A stretch of 64,000 bases of DNA, from positions 179,979 to 243,978 of the forward strand of contig CACZCQ010000005.1 in the NCBI GenBank assembly GCA_902779765.1. Reading direction: 5' to 3'. The notes beneath the pieces were generated by a model. That model saw only the letters and a list, made by a program, of their open reading frames with translations, did no database searches and was not told the DNA's origin. Shown piece after piece: positions 45,661 through 54,797 of this stretch; the stretch's first letter is position 1, and every line of letters starts with the position of its first letter. The position numbers and the translations under genes were made by a program. This stretch comes from an uncultured Bacteroidia bacterium (GTDB lineage: Bacteria > Bacteroidota > Bacteroidia > Bacteroidales > UBA932).

Positions 45661-46623
45661 ATGGAAGATATCAACAAAAAACTATATCCCCTTGAATTCC
45701 TCGAGAACAAAGAGGAGACTCCTTGGGGGAATGTCAGTTACCATATCGCAGACCTGGGAGTCGTGGACTCGATGATTGCTTCCGGTTGGTTCGGGGGGAA
45801 CACCCTGAGCGAACTGATGGGCACCTATCTGGAACGTGTGGTCGGAGACGATGTATTCGAATATTACGGCCTGCAGTTCCCGCTGCTGGTCAAGGTCATG
45901 ACGACAACCGGGTGGCAGCCGCTCCAGGTGAACGTTCCGGACCAGGCGGCGGAAGAGCGCTACGATTCCTTCGGGAAGAAAGCTCTGTGGTTCATCCGGA
46001 AAACCGATCCGAATGCGGTCCTGTTATTAGGGCTGGACAGGGATATGGATGCGGCGGAATTCTATGACCGCTGCCAGGACGGAACGGTGAAAGGGATGCT
46101 GCGTGCGATCCATCCTTCGGTCGATGACACCTTCCTGATCGAACCAGGAACAGTATATGCGGCCGGGCCGGGACTCGAGATCCTCGAAATCGGAGAGTGT
46201 TCCGAACTGGCCCTGAACCTCGAGACCGATCTGGAAGAAGCCTTCGACCTCATCGATTTCCATCGTTACGTCCCCTCCGGGAGCGCAATGAACTGTGATG
46301 AATTCAAGGTGACGGAACTGCGGCTTGACAACCCGCTCCACATATTCAGCGAGCAACCCGGCAGCTTCGCCATCTACCACTGCCTTTCTGGAGAAGCCAT
46401 CATACAGGCTCCCAACGACTCTTCCGGCTTCGATTCGTATGACCTCAAGGCAGGAAAGACGATGCTCGTTCCCTCGGAAGTCAACGACTTCATCCTGTTC
46501 CCGGCCAGGGAAGGGACTGTGGTCCTTGAAGCACTCGTCGAACGCCGGAGCGTAAGGGACTCCTACACCGACGGTGCCCCTGCGGAAGATGCTCCCGATC
46601 CCCATGTAAGAAATTGGAACTGA
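45661..46623 (+). CDS. Mannose-6-phosphate isomerase-like cupin protein lacking metal ligands
   Basis: 320 residues aligned with type I ManA: YPLEFLENKEETPWG, FPLLVKVMTT, SFGKKALWFI, LIEPGTVYAAGPGLEILEIGE and the second cupin with FAIYHCLSGEAII. In active ManA proteins zinc is bound by His in QVHPDD, Glu in GKTExWY and His in GxVHAxG. Here these read QVNVPDQ, GKKALWF and GTVYAAG, so all three ligands are gone. It cannot use the known mechanism. It may be a regulatory or sugar-phosphate-binding pseudoenzyme. The frame is intact and followed 5 nt later by the S4 gene. Confidence 0.8.
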   Translation: MEDINKKLYPLEFLENKEETPWGNVSYHIADLGVVDSMIASGWFGGNTLSELMGTYLERVVGDDVFEYYGLQFPLLVKVMTTTGWQPLQVNVPDQAAEERYDSFGKKALWFIRKTDPNAVLLLGLDRDMDAAEFYDRCQDGTVKGMLRAIHPSVDDTFLIEPGTVYAAGPGLEILEIGECSELALNLETDLEEAFDLIDFHRYVPSGSAMNCDEFKVTELRLDNPLHIFSEQPGSFAIYHCLSGEAIIQAPNDSSGFDSYDLKAGKTMLVPSEVNDFILFPAREGTVVLEALVERRSVRDSYTDGAPAEDAPDPHVRNWN

Positions 46624-46628
46624 TCGCC

Positions 46629-47054
46629 ATGGCTGAATCAGACAGAATAGACAAAGTCCTCTGGGCCCTCCGTATCTTCAAGACCAGGACCGAGGCCACC
46701 GAAGCCTGCAAGGGAGGCAAGGTGAAAGTAGGCGGCTCGAATGCAAAACCCTCCAGGGACATCAAACCCGGCGAGACCGTCAGTGTACACAAGGGTATAG
46801 TCCAGTATACCTACAGGATCATCGCCATCCCTCCGCACAGGCTAGGAGCGAAACTGGTTCCCGATTTCGCCGAGAACATGACGCCTCAGGAGGAACTTGA
46901 CAAGCTGAGGGCTCCCGTCGAGACATTCTTCCTCAAGCGGGACCGCGGAACGGGCCGCCCCACGAAAAAGCAGCGCAGGGAAATGGAAGATGCCTGGGAC
47001 AAGATGGACATCGCGATGCAGTACGGCATCGACGATGATGACGAGGATATCTAG
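46629..47054 (+). CDS. S4-domain RNA-binding protein (Hsp15/RlbA-like)
   Basis: 141 residues from ATG 46629. S4 domain at the N-terminus: RIDKVLWALRIFKTRTEATEACKGGKVKVGG ... KPGETVSVHKGIVQYTYRI. The C-terminal tail FFLKRDRGTGRPTKKQRREMEDAWD is basic, as in HslR/Hsp15, which recycles stalled 50S subunits carrying nascent chains. The exact role in Bacteroidota is not established. It ends 3 nt before the convergent SGNH gene. Confidence 0.86.
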   Translation: MAESDRIDKVLWALRIFKTRTEATEACKGGKVKVGGSNAKPSRDIKPGETVSVHKGIVQYTYRIIAIPPHRLGAKLVPDFAENMTPQEELDKLRAPVETFFLKRDRGTGRPTKKQRREMEDAWDKMDIAMQYGIDDDDEDI

Positions 47055-47057
47055 TAC

Positions 47058-47735
47058 TTACTTGATGACCTTGAGGAGGGCCTCCTCCATCAGCTTGTAA
47101 CCGTCCATGTTGGGATGTACCGAATCACCGGAGAGGTCGGACCTTGTTTCACCCTTCTCATCGGCAAGGACTGTTGCATAGTCGACCACCTTGTAACGGT
47201 GTGCCTTTGCATAGTCCTTAATCATCTTATTGAGGGCGGCAACCTGTTCCTTGGTGTCCTTTATGGCCGGACGCCAGCGGATATAGCCGGAAGGGACAAG
47301 TGTGCAGAGGACCGGCTTGATCTTGTTGGCCTTGGCGAGCTCGCACATCGAAACGATATTGGCGAAAGTGTTCTCAAGGGATATGTAGCCGTTATTCCTT
47401 GCAATGTCATTGATACCTGCAAGGATGACCACATACTTCGGATGAAGGTCGATAACATCCCTGCGGAAACGCACCAGCATGTGGGATGTCACCTGGCCGC
47501 TTATTCCTCGTCCCGCAAGGTTGTTGGCCTTGAAGAATTCGGGATCCTGCCTGAGCCAGCCGTCGGTGATGGAATCACCCACCAGCACTGCGAGAGGCTT
47601 GACGGTAACCTCGGAATTGGCCTTTGAATAACGATTGAACTGTGCCCAGTCATTGTCCGGAAGATCCTGGTTCTGGGCTGAAAGCGTAACTGCGCAGAAA
47701 AGCGCTGAAAGCGCAAGGATGAAGACTTTTTTCAT
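47058..47735 (-). CDS. Secreted SGNH/GDSL hydrolase
   Basis: 225 residues, signal peptide ~1-20 (VTLSAQ). Blocks I-V: VLVGDSITDGW (Ser55), GRGISGQVT, VILAGINDIARN, and DSVHPNMDGY carrying Asp and His. Members deacetylate or deacylate polysaccharides or lipids; this one resembles the acetylhydrolase-like group. A second, diverged SGNH gene follows upstream (47784-48524) on the same strand 48 nt away. Confidence 0.9.
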   Translation of the reverse strand: MKKVFILALSALFCAVTLSAQNQDLPDNDWAQFNRYSKANSEVTVKPLAVLVGDSITDGWLRQDPEFFKANNLAGRGISGQVTSHMLVRFRRDVIDLHPKYVVILAGINDIARNNGYISLENTFANIVSMCELAKANKIKPVLCTLVPSGYIRWRPAIKDTKEQVAALNKMIKDYAKAHRYKVVDYATVLADEKGETRSDLSGDSVHPNMDGYKLMEEALLKVIK

Positions 47736-47783
47736 GGGATAATCACTTGTATCGTAAATATAGGAATTAATTCCCGGATTGTC

Positions 47784-48524
47784 TCAGAGACGCACCTTCT
47801 TTTTCCAAAGGTCGGCCATGCGACGGAGCCCTGCAGGAGTCGGATGGACTCCGTCCCAGATCCAGTAGGACGGTTCGGGCTCGGAGCCTACCAGTTTCTC
47901 GAACAGTGTGTCGAACGGGATGCAGACGGCCCCGCATTCCCTGGAAAGTTCCCTGACGATTTCGGCAAGATGCCTGACCATCGTTTCACGGGCCTCATAG
48001 TCGGGAAGATTACCGGTACTCCCCTCCCTGGCGAGGAAAGGAGTGCAGAGGACCAGCTTGACAGAGGGATTCTGCTCCCTAACACGGAGCAGCAGGTTCC
48101 TATAGATCTCCTTCCACCCATCGAAATCGAAAGACTCCGCTTCGCCTTTACTGAAAGCATTTCCCATGTCGTTCACACCGACCAGGACGGACAGGACATC
48201 CGGATGGAGGTCGAGTACGTCTTCCTGCCATCTGGCAGCCAGGTCCGGGAGTTTATGCCCGCTGAATCCCCTGTTATAGAATGAATATCCTGACTTGGGA
48301 TGGCTGCTCTGCCAGTCGGAAGCGATAAGCATCACATAACTGTGGCCATAGATGTGGTTCATGTCGGTATGGCTCCGCTCCGCAGAGGTAGGTTTGACGC
48401 TGTAGGGGCTGCCCCAATTCCCGTCAGTTATAGAATCACCTATGAACACGACTCTCCGGCCCTGGGCACCTGCGATTCCGAAGGCCAGCATCAGGATCAC
48501 AGCAAGAAGGATGCTTTTTTTCAT
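47784..48524 (-). CDS. Secreted SGNH/GDSL hydrolase (second copy)
   Basis: 246 residues, signal peptide ~1-20 (GIAGAQ). Motifs: VFIGDSITDGNWG, YNRGFSGHKLPDL, LVGVNDMGN and WDGVHPTPAGLRRM. Similar in architecture to the downstream neighbour but only distantly alike, so not a recent tandem duplication. An esterase for acetylated glycan is likely, substrate unknown. Confidence 0.9.
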   Translation of the reverse strand: MKKSILLAVILMLAFGIAGAQGRRVVFIGDSITDGNWGSPYSVKPTSAERSHTDMNHIYGHSYVMLIASDWQSSHPKSGYSFYNRGFSGHKLPDLAARWQEDVLDLHPDVLSVLVGVNDMGNAFSKGEAESFDFDGWKEIYRNLLLRVREQNPSVKLVLCTPFLAREGSTGNLPDYEARETMVRHLAEIVRELSRECGAVCIPFDTLFEKLVGSEPEPSYWIWDGVHPTPAGLRRMADLWKKKVRL

Positions 48525-48584
48525 GATGGGACTATGGTTATGCTATATCAAATATAGTCAATTTTCTTATTTTTGTGTCCGCTT

Positions 48585-49271
48585 ATGGACAGTTTGACAG
48601 TTGTTTTCGATTTGGACGGCACGCTGATCGACACGATCGGCGACCTGGCTGCTGCAGTCGAGCATGCCCTCGGCCTCAAGGGTTTCCCCGGACATGGCAT
48701 CGACGAATACAGGAAGATGGTCGGGCACGGCATCCGGAACCTGGTCACCAGGGCCCTTCCCGAGGGTGTATCCGAAGAGGTTATCGACTCCACGCTTTCA
48801 GATTTCGTTTCATATTACACAGCCCACATAGACGTTTTCTCACGGCCTTATCCCGGCATCCATCAGCTTCTGAGAGACCTGGACAGGGCAGGAATCAAGA
48901 TTGCCGTCGCATCCAACAAGTTCCAGGCAGGTACCGAGATGTTGATGGAACGGTTCTTCCCCGACATCCCATTCGTCAAGATTCTCGGCAACGCTCCTGG
49001 ACTCCCGCTGAAGCCGGACCCTGAAGTCATCCGCCTGGCCATGGAAGCCGCCGGCTCGTCCAGGGCCGTAATGGCAGGCGACTCCGCCACGGACATAAAA
49101 ACCGCCCACAACGCCGGCATCCCCGCCATCGCGGTCTCCTGGGGATTCCGTCCGAAATCGGACTTAGGCGCGGCGGAAGCCATAGCGGATTCCGTCGAGC
49201 AGCTTCACAACCTGATCCTTGAATATCTGTCCGCAGATTCCGGCCTCAACTCCTGCGGCCGGCAAGGATAA
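48585..49271 (+). CDS. HAD-superfamily phosphatase, phosphoglycolate phosphatase-like
   Basis: 228 residues from ATG 48585. Motif I VVFDLDGTLIDT with nucleophile Asp, cap domain region HGIRNLVTRAL, motif II VASNKF, motif III Lys in LPLKPDP, motif IV MAGDSATDIKTAHNAG. Close to Gph/YieH phosphatases acting on 2-phosphoglycolate or small sugar phosphates. Its 3' end overlaps the end of the convergent EamA gene by 26 bp. Confidence 0.9.
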   Translation: MDSLTVVFDLDGTLIDTIGDLAAAVEHALGLKGFPGHGIDEYRKMVGHGIRNLVTRALPEGVSEEVIDSTLSDFVSYYTAHIDVFSRPYPGIHQLLRDLDRAGIKIAVASNKFQAGTEMLMERFFPDIPFVKILGNAPGLPLKPDPEVIRLAMEAAGSSRAVMAGDSATDIKTAHNAGIPAIAVSWGFRPKSDLGAAEAIADSVEQLHNLILEYLSADSGLNSCGRQG

Positions 49272-50172
49272 CTCCTGCTAGAATCGCCGTACAACCTACA
49301 ATGGACATAGGACTCATCCGCTCGCCGAGGATTATGGCGGCGGTGATCAATGTGAATACCGGATTGAGGTAGACATAGTTGGTGGAAGTCACGTTCCCCA
49401 GCTTTGCCATGACCAGGTTCCAGACGATAAAACAGGCCAGCGAGGCGACCAGTCCCAGGAACAGCAGGTTGGTCCATACGACAGGCTGGCCAAGCACGGC
49501 CGGGGAGAAGGAATCCATGCAGCTTCCAAGGAACGGGATAATGGTCAGAAGACCGTAGAAGAAGACCTTCCTGGTGGCGAACACGGCTCCATAATCCTTG
49601 GTCATCTGGCCCATGAAGAGGCTGTACAGGGCCCAGCACAGGGCGGCTCCGATGGACAGGAGGTCACCCTTGAGGGATATCTCCACCCTTGATCCGTCGA
49701 AAATCACCAGCGCCATTCCGACGAGGGCCAGCAAGGTTCCCAGTACAAGGGTCCATCCAAGCCGGACATCCTCCAACCCGTCAGCGAACCGTCCCTTGAT
49801 GAACTTCCTGCCGATCAAGGTGAACAGTGCCGTGAATACCGGGGCGACGCACACCAGGAAGGCGACGTTCCCAGCCTGGGTGAAAGCGAGTGCCGTGTTC
49901 TCGGTCAGGAAATAGAACGACCCGCCGGTGACTCCGAGGAACAGGAACATCGCCTCGTCCTTCCAGCCGTTCCCGAAAAGGCGTACCTTACCACGGTTGC
50001 TGACAAGGTCAAGGATCCATATCCCCAGATAAGCCATGATGAACCGTACCACGAATATCGCGGCGGGATCCATCCCGGCCGTAATGAGGGTCTTGGTACA
50101 AACGAAAGTCACCCCCCAGACCGCGACTACGGCCAGGGCAAGCAGATGATAGAGGACCCTTTTCGAGGACAT
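49246..50172 (-). CDS. DMT-superfamily permease (EamA domains)
   Basis: 308 residues from ATG 50172; ten hydrophobic segments in two EamA repeats. Signatures: AVVAVWGVTFVCTK, FIMAYLGIWIL, FYFLTENTALAFTQAGNVAFLVCVAPVFTALF, and the second repeat NVTSTNYVYLNPVFTLITAAIILGERMS. Substrate unknown; the family includes amino-acid and metabolite exporters. Starts 10 nt after the FAD oxidoreductase gene, and its 3' end overlaps that of the convergent phosphatase gene. Confidence 0.92.
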   Translation of the reverse strand: MSSKRVLYHLLALAVVAVWGVTFVCTKTLITAGMDPAAIFVVRFIMAYLGIWILDLVSNRGKVRLFGNGWKDEAMFLFLGVTGGSFYFLTENTALAFTQAGNVAFLVCVAPVFTALFTLIGRKFIKGRFADGLEDVRLGWTLVLGTLLALVGMALVIFDGSRVEISLKGDLLSIGAALCWALYSLFMGQMTKDYGAVFATRKVFFYGLLTIIPFLGSCMDSFSPAVLGQPVVWTNLLFLGLVASLACFIVWNLVMAKLGNVTSTNYVYLNPVFTLITAAIILGERMSPMSIVGCTAILAGVILAGRRS

Positions 50173-50182
50173 GTCCCGATTA

Positions 50183-51490
50183 TTACCAGTCGAGCTTGAC
50201 ATTGTTGTCACGGAGGGTTTTCTGGAGGAGCTGGATGTCGATGTCACGGCAGCTCTGGCGGAATGCCAGGGCCTGGGCCGCGGCCGTCCCGGCAGCCTGG
50301 CCGGTCAGCAGGCAGGTGCCTACCTCGCGGGCATCGTACATGAGTTCTTCCTCAAAGCCGAAACAACGGCCCGCCACAAGCAGGTTGTGCACCTTCTTGG
50401 GCAGGATCGAACGGTATGGTATCTGCCACATCTTCCGGTCCTTGCGGGGTATGCTGGCGCCGTTCCATTTCAGTGTGGAATCACCACCTGTGAAGCCGAT
50501 TACGTCGTCATAGCTCGTTCCTGTAGCTGCGCCTTCGGTAGTGACATTGAATACGGAGTTCAGGACCCTTGTGATGCGCACTCCGACCACTGAGGGAGTA
50601 CTTAACAGGAAGGCTTTCCCGTCGCCGGGATTCTGACGCAGTTTCCAGGTCTTGTCCCACATACGCTTCCTCAGTTCCAGCTGGGCGCTGGTCAAGGTAT
50701 AGATGTCGAGTCCATCGACTCCACGTACGCCATCTCCAAGATGGCCCGTGAATACACCTTCGTTGGATGTTATGCTTCCCGGTTTCCCGGTTCCGACATT
50801 ACCTATGCGGTACATGGCACTTATGTCGTACTTGTACTCCTTGAAATCCTCTCCAGTCCACTCGAGCACATCCCCGTCACCGCTGCAGTCGATGACGAAT
50901 CCTGCCTTGACCGCAACCCGGCCGCTCTTCGTCTCAAGGATGACATGGTCTATCCTGTCTCCGCTCATGGTAACTTCGGAGGCCTGGACTCCGTAAAGGA
51001 TCCGGACCCCGGCCTCGGCACACATCTCTTCCATAAAGTATTTGGTGGCCTCGGTATCCACATTGGGAGGAGTATCCAGCCAGGCAAGCATATCGTGCTT
51101 CTCCAGCCTTTGGCACAGCTCGTCGCAGATTCCGAAAACCGCCTGCACCCTGCCCGAGTGGGTGGGAGTGTACATATCGTTAAGGATGGTCACGTCACAG
51201 CCCGTGAAAAGACCTCCGAGGAAATAGCCGCGTTCAAGAAGGAGCACGTCGCATCCTTGCCTCGAGGCCGCAACCGCAGCCGCAAAACCCGCCGGACCTC
51301 CGCCGACGATGACTACGTCGGCGCTGTCGATGACAGCAATCTTTCTGGCCGGCTCCTTGATGAAACCCTTGGCATCCAGCCTGGTCCTGACCGTTACCGT
51401 CTTTGCTTCAGCGCTTGGGGCAAGAACTCCCCCTGCAGCAACTCCTGCTGCAGACAGGGCGGTAGTCTTTAGAAATTTCCTTCTATCCAT
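50183..51490 (-). CDS. FAD-dependent oxidoreductase with Tat-type signal
   Basis: 435 residues from ATG 51490. N-terminal twin-arginine leader MDRRKFLKTTALSAAGVAAGG. Rossmann FAD-binding motif VVIVGGGPAGFAAAVAASRQG (~57-77) and DCSGDGDVLEWTG; C-terminal FGFEEELMYDAREVGTCLLTGQAAGTAAA. These match the FAD_oxidored family (PF12831), common next to glycosidases in Bacteroidota, acting on sugar-derived substrates by inference. It begins one base after the rhamnosidase stop, so the two are translationally coupled. Confidence 0.88.
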   Translation of the reverse strand: MDRRKFLKTTALSAAGVAAGGVLAPSAEAKTVTVRTRLDAKGFIKEPARKIAVIDSADVVIVGGGPAGFAAAVAASRQGCDVLLLERGYFLGGLFTGCDVTILNDMYTPTHSGRVQAVFGICDELCQRLEKHDMLAWLDTPPNVDTEATKYFMEEMCAEAGVRILYGVQASEVTMSGDRIDHVILETKSGRVAVKAGFVIDCSGDGDVLEWTGEDFKEYKYDISAMYRIGNVGTGKPGSITSNEGVFTGHLGDGVRGVDGLDIYTLTSAQLELRKRMWDKTWKLRQNPGDGKAFLLSTPSVVGVRITRVLNSVFNVTTEGAATGTSYDDVIGFTGGDSTLKWNGASIPRKDRKMWQIPYRSILPKKVHNLLVAGRCFGFEEELMYDAREVGTCLLTGQAAGTAAAQALAFRQSCRDIDIQLLQKTLRDNNVKLDW

Positions 51491-51491
51491 A

Positions 51492-53864
51492 TTACAGTTT
51501 CTTCTCGTAATGATGCTTTCCGCCTGACACCACATCGGGAGTATCCTCTCCGGGGAGATAAACCTCCGTGCGTATGCCTTCGGGGACCAGGATGTCCCAC
51601 CTGAAGGTTCCGTCCTCCACCTTCCAGGAGCTGGAAATCCAGCCCTGCACGGAATCATAGGAACAATCGACAAAATCCAATCCCTCGATCGGGCAGGGAC
51701 GAAGCTCGATTTCTGCGAAACCAGGCTTCAGCGGACGGATACCGGCAAGATATTCATATTCCCAGATGAGAAGGTCGCCGAGAAGCATCACGTGGTTGCC
51801 GGAATTCATCGCCGGATCGGCGGTATTGCCGTTCCACAGCTCCCAGATGGTGGTGGCACCGTTTGCTGCCATATATCCCCAGGAGGGATATGTGTCGTCT
51901 GATGCCATCTTCAATGCCAGGTCAGGACGGCCGTATTCGGTCAGCGTCCGCATCAGCACCTGCATGCCGATGACTCCGGAACTGACGTGGCCGCCGAACT
52001 CATTCTCGGTTTTGTCCACGATGGAAGCAAAGACCCTCTGCCGCTCTCCTTCCGGAACGAGACCGAACCACAGGGAAATCAGGTTTGCCGTGACGGTGTT
52101 GTTGTCGTAATAACCTCCTTCTACATTGTAGTACCTGCGGTTGAAGGCCTCCGTGCTGGTCTTAACTTCCGTCTCGAAATAAGGAACATCTTCAGGGTGG
52201 CCGGCAACGACGGCTAACTCCTCCATCATCTTGCAGTAATGCACGTAATAAGGCGTCGAGATGACCGCCGGCGCGGTAATGCGTGAAGGATCTTCGGAAT
52301 GGATCATCTCAAGGGATTCAGGAGGCATGCACCAGTCACCGTAATTGTCCTTCGTCATTATTCCGTCCACCATCCATTTGTCCTTCATGTAGGCCAGCCA
52401 CTTCTTCATTGCCGGATAATGCTTCCTGACCGTTCCGTCATCTGCAAAGTGATGGTACAGCATCCCGGCAGCCTCGATGAACAGGCCGGGCCAGGTCATG
52501 TTGTCCTGCCGGATGGTCCAGAAATTCGGGGCTACGTTGGGAAGCTGTCCTTCCTCGCTCTGCTCGGTGGCGATGTCATCCAGCCATTTGGCATACAGGG
52601 CGCGGTTGTCGAACAGATAGCTTTCTCCGTAGCATCCCATCGCACGGTCGCCAAGCCAGCCCATGCGCTCGTCACGCTGCGGGCAGTCGGTAGGCATTCC
52701 GCGGTAATTACCCCTGATCCCCCAGAAAGCATTCTTATAGACCTGGTTGATCACCGGATCGGAGCAGGTGAACTGCCCGGTAGTGGCCATCTTGTCATAT
52801 ATGACCTGCCCCTCGAAGTCATCCGGTGAAGGTTCATAGCCGAGGCCGCTCAGTTCCACGAAACGGAAACCGTGATAGGTGAAAGTCGGATGCCAGACAA
52901 AGGCATTCTCATCCTTTGCGATATAGAAATCCCTCGCCTTTGCGGTCCTGAGGTTTTCGGTATATAGTTCCCCATTGTCCTGAAGGGTTTCGGCAAAGCG
53001 CATCTTCAGGGTGTCTCCCCTTTCCATCCTGGCTTTCACCTGGAGCCATCCCACCATATTCTGGCCCATGTCAAGTATGAAACGTCCTCCGGAAAGCTGC
53101 TTTATCGAAACGGGTTTGACTATGTCCTGGATCTCGATATTGGGATTCGGCTGGGCCGTAAGTTTCCCGTACGGGGCCTCCGGAAGTTCTGCCTGAGGCC
53201 AGGAGCTGTCGTCATACGAGGGTTCGAGCCATCCGTCCAGTTCCATGCGGGCGTCATAGATCTCGCCGTCATATTCATTGTTGCTGCGGATGGGGCCGTC
53301 TGCGGTGGCCTTCCAACTTCCGTCACTCAGAACCTTCTGGACGCTTCCATCTGAATATACTATCTCCAGTTGGCATATCAGGCAGGGACGTTGCTTGTCA
53401 TAATGCTTCGTGGCACTGCCAGGACCCGTACTCAACCTCACTCCAGGGAAACGCCCGGTACCGATCTCGACTCCGATGGCGTTGGGGCCCTTCCTTATGA
53501 GACCGGTCACATCGAAACTGTTGTAATAGACCGTCTTGTCGTAGTTGGACACGGTGGGTGACAGCACCTGGGCACCACCGACCTTGACTCCGTTCAGATA
53601 GGCTTCGTACAGGCCGAGTCCGCAGATATGCAGTTTGGCCTCGCGGATCCTCTTCACGGCCTTGAAGTCAGTCCGAAAATACCTTGCCGGCATCGAGACA
53701 TCGCCTGTGCAGACATCTTCGGGCGAATCGATTCCTATCCAGGTGGCCTCCCACTGCACCGATGGATCGGTCAAGAGAGCCGTTCCGGTGTCTTGGCCGG
53801 GTGAGCATGCTACCAGAAGGGATATGGCAAAAATAATCAGATACTTGGGGTCCATACGATTCAA
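51492..53864 (-). CDS. Alpha-L-rhamnosidase, GH78 family lipoprotein
   Basis: 790 residues, lipobox LLVAC. Hydrolyses terminal alpha-L-rhamnose from plant glycans, flavonoid glycosides or rhamnogalacturonan by inversion. Domain order: N-terminal beta-sandwich (AKLHICGLGLYEAYLNGVKVG), Bac_rhamnosid_N (MRFAETLQDNGELYTENLRTAKARDFYI), (alpha/alpha)6 catalytic barrel with DCPQRDERMGWLGDRAMG carrying the catalytic acids, and a C-terminal beta domain ending in SGGKHHYEKKL. Together with the FAD oxidoreductase and EamA permease it forms a likely sugar-use transcript. Confidence 0.93.
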   Translation of the reverse strand: MNRMDPKYLIIFAISLLVACSPGQDTGTALLTDPSVQWEATWIGIDSPEDVCTGDVSMPARYFRTDFKAVKRIREAKLHICGLGLYEAYLNGVKVGGAQVLSPTVSNYDKTVYYNSFDVTGLIRKGPNAIGVEIGTGRFPGVRLSTGPGSATKHYDKQRPCLICQLEIVYSDGSVQKVLSDGSWKATADGPIRSNNEYDGEIYDARMELDGWLEPSYDDSSWPQAELPEAPYGKLTAQPNPNIEIQDIVKPVSIKQLSGGRFILDMGQNMVGWLQVKARMERGDTLKMRFAETLQDNGELYTENLRTAKARDFYIAKDENAFVWHPTFTYHGFRFVELSGLGYEPSPDDFEGQVIYDKMATTGQFTCSDPVINQVYKNAFWGIRGNYRGMPTDCPQRDERMGWLGDRAMGCYGESYLFDNRALYAKWLDDIATEQSEEGQLPNVAPNFWTIRQDNMTWPGLFIEAAGMLYHHFADDGTVRKHYPAMKKWLAYMKDKWMVDGIMTKDNYGDWCMPPESLEMIHSEDPSRITAPAVISTPYYVHYCKMMEELAVVAGHPEDVPYFETEVKTSTEAFNRRYYNVEGGYYDNNTVTANLISLWFGLVPEGERQRVFASIVDKTENEFGGHVSSGVIGMQVLMRTLTEYGRPDLALKMASDDTYPSWGYMAANGATTIWELWNGNTADPAMNSGNHVMLLGDLLIWEYEYLAGIRPLKPGFAEIELRPCPIEGLDFVDCSYDSVQGWISSSWKVEDGTFRWDILVPEGIRTEVYLPGEDTPDVVSGGKHHYEKKL

Positions 53865-53974
53865 TTACTGTCTATCGTAGTGAATATAGCCACATTCGGC
53901 CATATTTCCAAACCATTGGAGAACTCTTTCAGGTGGAATTAATTATCTTTGACGAGAATCAACATTGAACGATC

Positions 53975-54538
53975 ATGAAACGCATCCTTATCCTTGTCCT
54001 TTGCAGCCTCGCCGCATTCTATGGCTGCAAGTGCCAGAAGAAGGCTCCTGCCGGGCCTCAACCCCAGGTCCAGAAGGAAACCTGCCTCACAGCCATATCC
54101 AGATATATGACTGGAATCGGCTCCCAATACCTTCAAGGCGAGCATTGCATTCCGTACAGCCTGATCGTAGCGGCCGATACGACAGATGCCGGGGACATCA
54201 AGGTATGGGGCGATTTCTGGGTGGAGAACTACATCCAGAGCGGAGATACCCTCAAGTCAGTCTCCGGCGGCAGCCATCCCGGTTGCATCCACCTGAAAAA
54301 GACCGGTGACGGTTATTCGGTCACCGACTTCGAAGCCGTCGGTGACGGCTCGGATTTCAACCCCACGGCAAAAGCGATTTTCGGCGACCTGTACGACTCC
54401 TTCATCGCCCTCAGTTCCAGTGACGATGCCAAGAAAGCTGCAAGGATGAAGTCGATCATCGAATATGCCGCCGCAAACGACCTTCAAGTTTCCTTCTACC
54501 AAGACTACGGCTGGCCCGCGGTAAAGCTTGAGCAATAA
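53975..54538 (+). CDS. Small lipoprotein of unknown function
   Basis: 187 residues; lipobox AAFYGC with a second Cys (CKCQ). The body has CLTAISRYMTGIGSQYLQGEHCIPYSLIVAADTTDAGDIKVWGDFWVENYIQSGDTL, a pattern with an absolutely conserved-looking SGGSHPGCIHL. The Cys pair could form a disulfide. A ligand-binding, cystatin-like fold seems possible, but I do not recognise the family. It overlaps by 11 nt the start of the EamA remnant. Confidence 0.65.
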   Translation: MKRILILVLCSLAAFYGCKCQKKAPAGPQPQVQKETCLTAISRYMTGIGSQYLQGEHCIPYSLIVAADTTDAGDIKVWGDFWVENYIQSGDTLKSVSGGSHPGCIHLKKTGDGYSVTDFEAVGDGSDFNPTAKAIFGDLYDSFIALSSSDDAKKAARMKSIIEYAAANDLQVSFYQDYGWPAVKLEQ

Positions 54539-54763
54539 AGAGACCAATACGCTGATCCTTCTCCATCTGGCCGTATTCCTGGCCGGCTGGACGGGTATTT
54601 TCGGGAGGCTTATCACTCTCGGAGGCCTGCCGCTCGTCTGGTACCGGATAATGGTGAGCTGCAAGAAGTCAACTTCTCTTTCTGGCTGGGTATTTCCCTC
54701 ATCGTCATCTCCGTGCTCATCCAGACCCGCAGGATAATCAAGGCAGAGCTGTCAGTCAGGTAG
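54528..54763 (+). pseudogene. EamA/DMT permease remnant with internal deletion
   Basis: N-terminal residues (TTG start) read LILLHLAVFLAGWTGIFGRLITLGGLPLVWYRIMV, the first segments of an EamA permease. From about 54650, another frame gives GELQEVNFSFWLGISLIVISVLIQTRRIIKAELSVR to a TAG at 54763, the C-terminus of the same kind of protein. The ~220 middle codons and the frame have been lost. Dead gene. Confidence 0.75.
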
Positions 54764-54797
54764 TCGGGTTCTTCGGCAGATCAACCAGGGGCATTGT

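Noticed and set aside
49246-49271. Frame error because gph and eamA overlap tail to tail
   Set aside because: Both C-termini look natural; convergent overlap of 26 bp is plausible.
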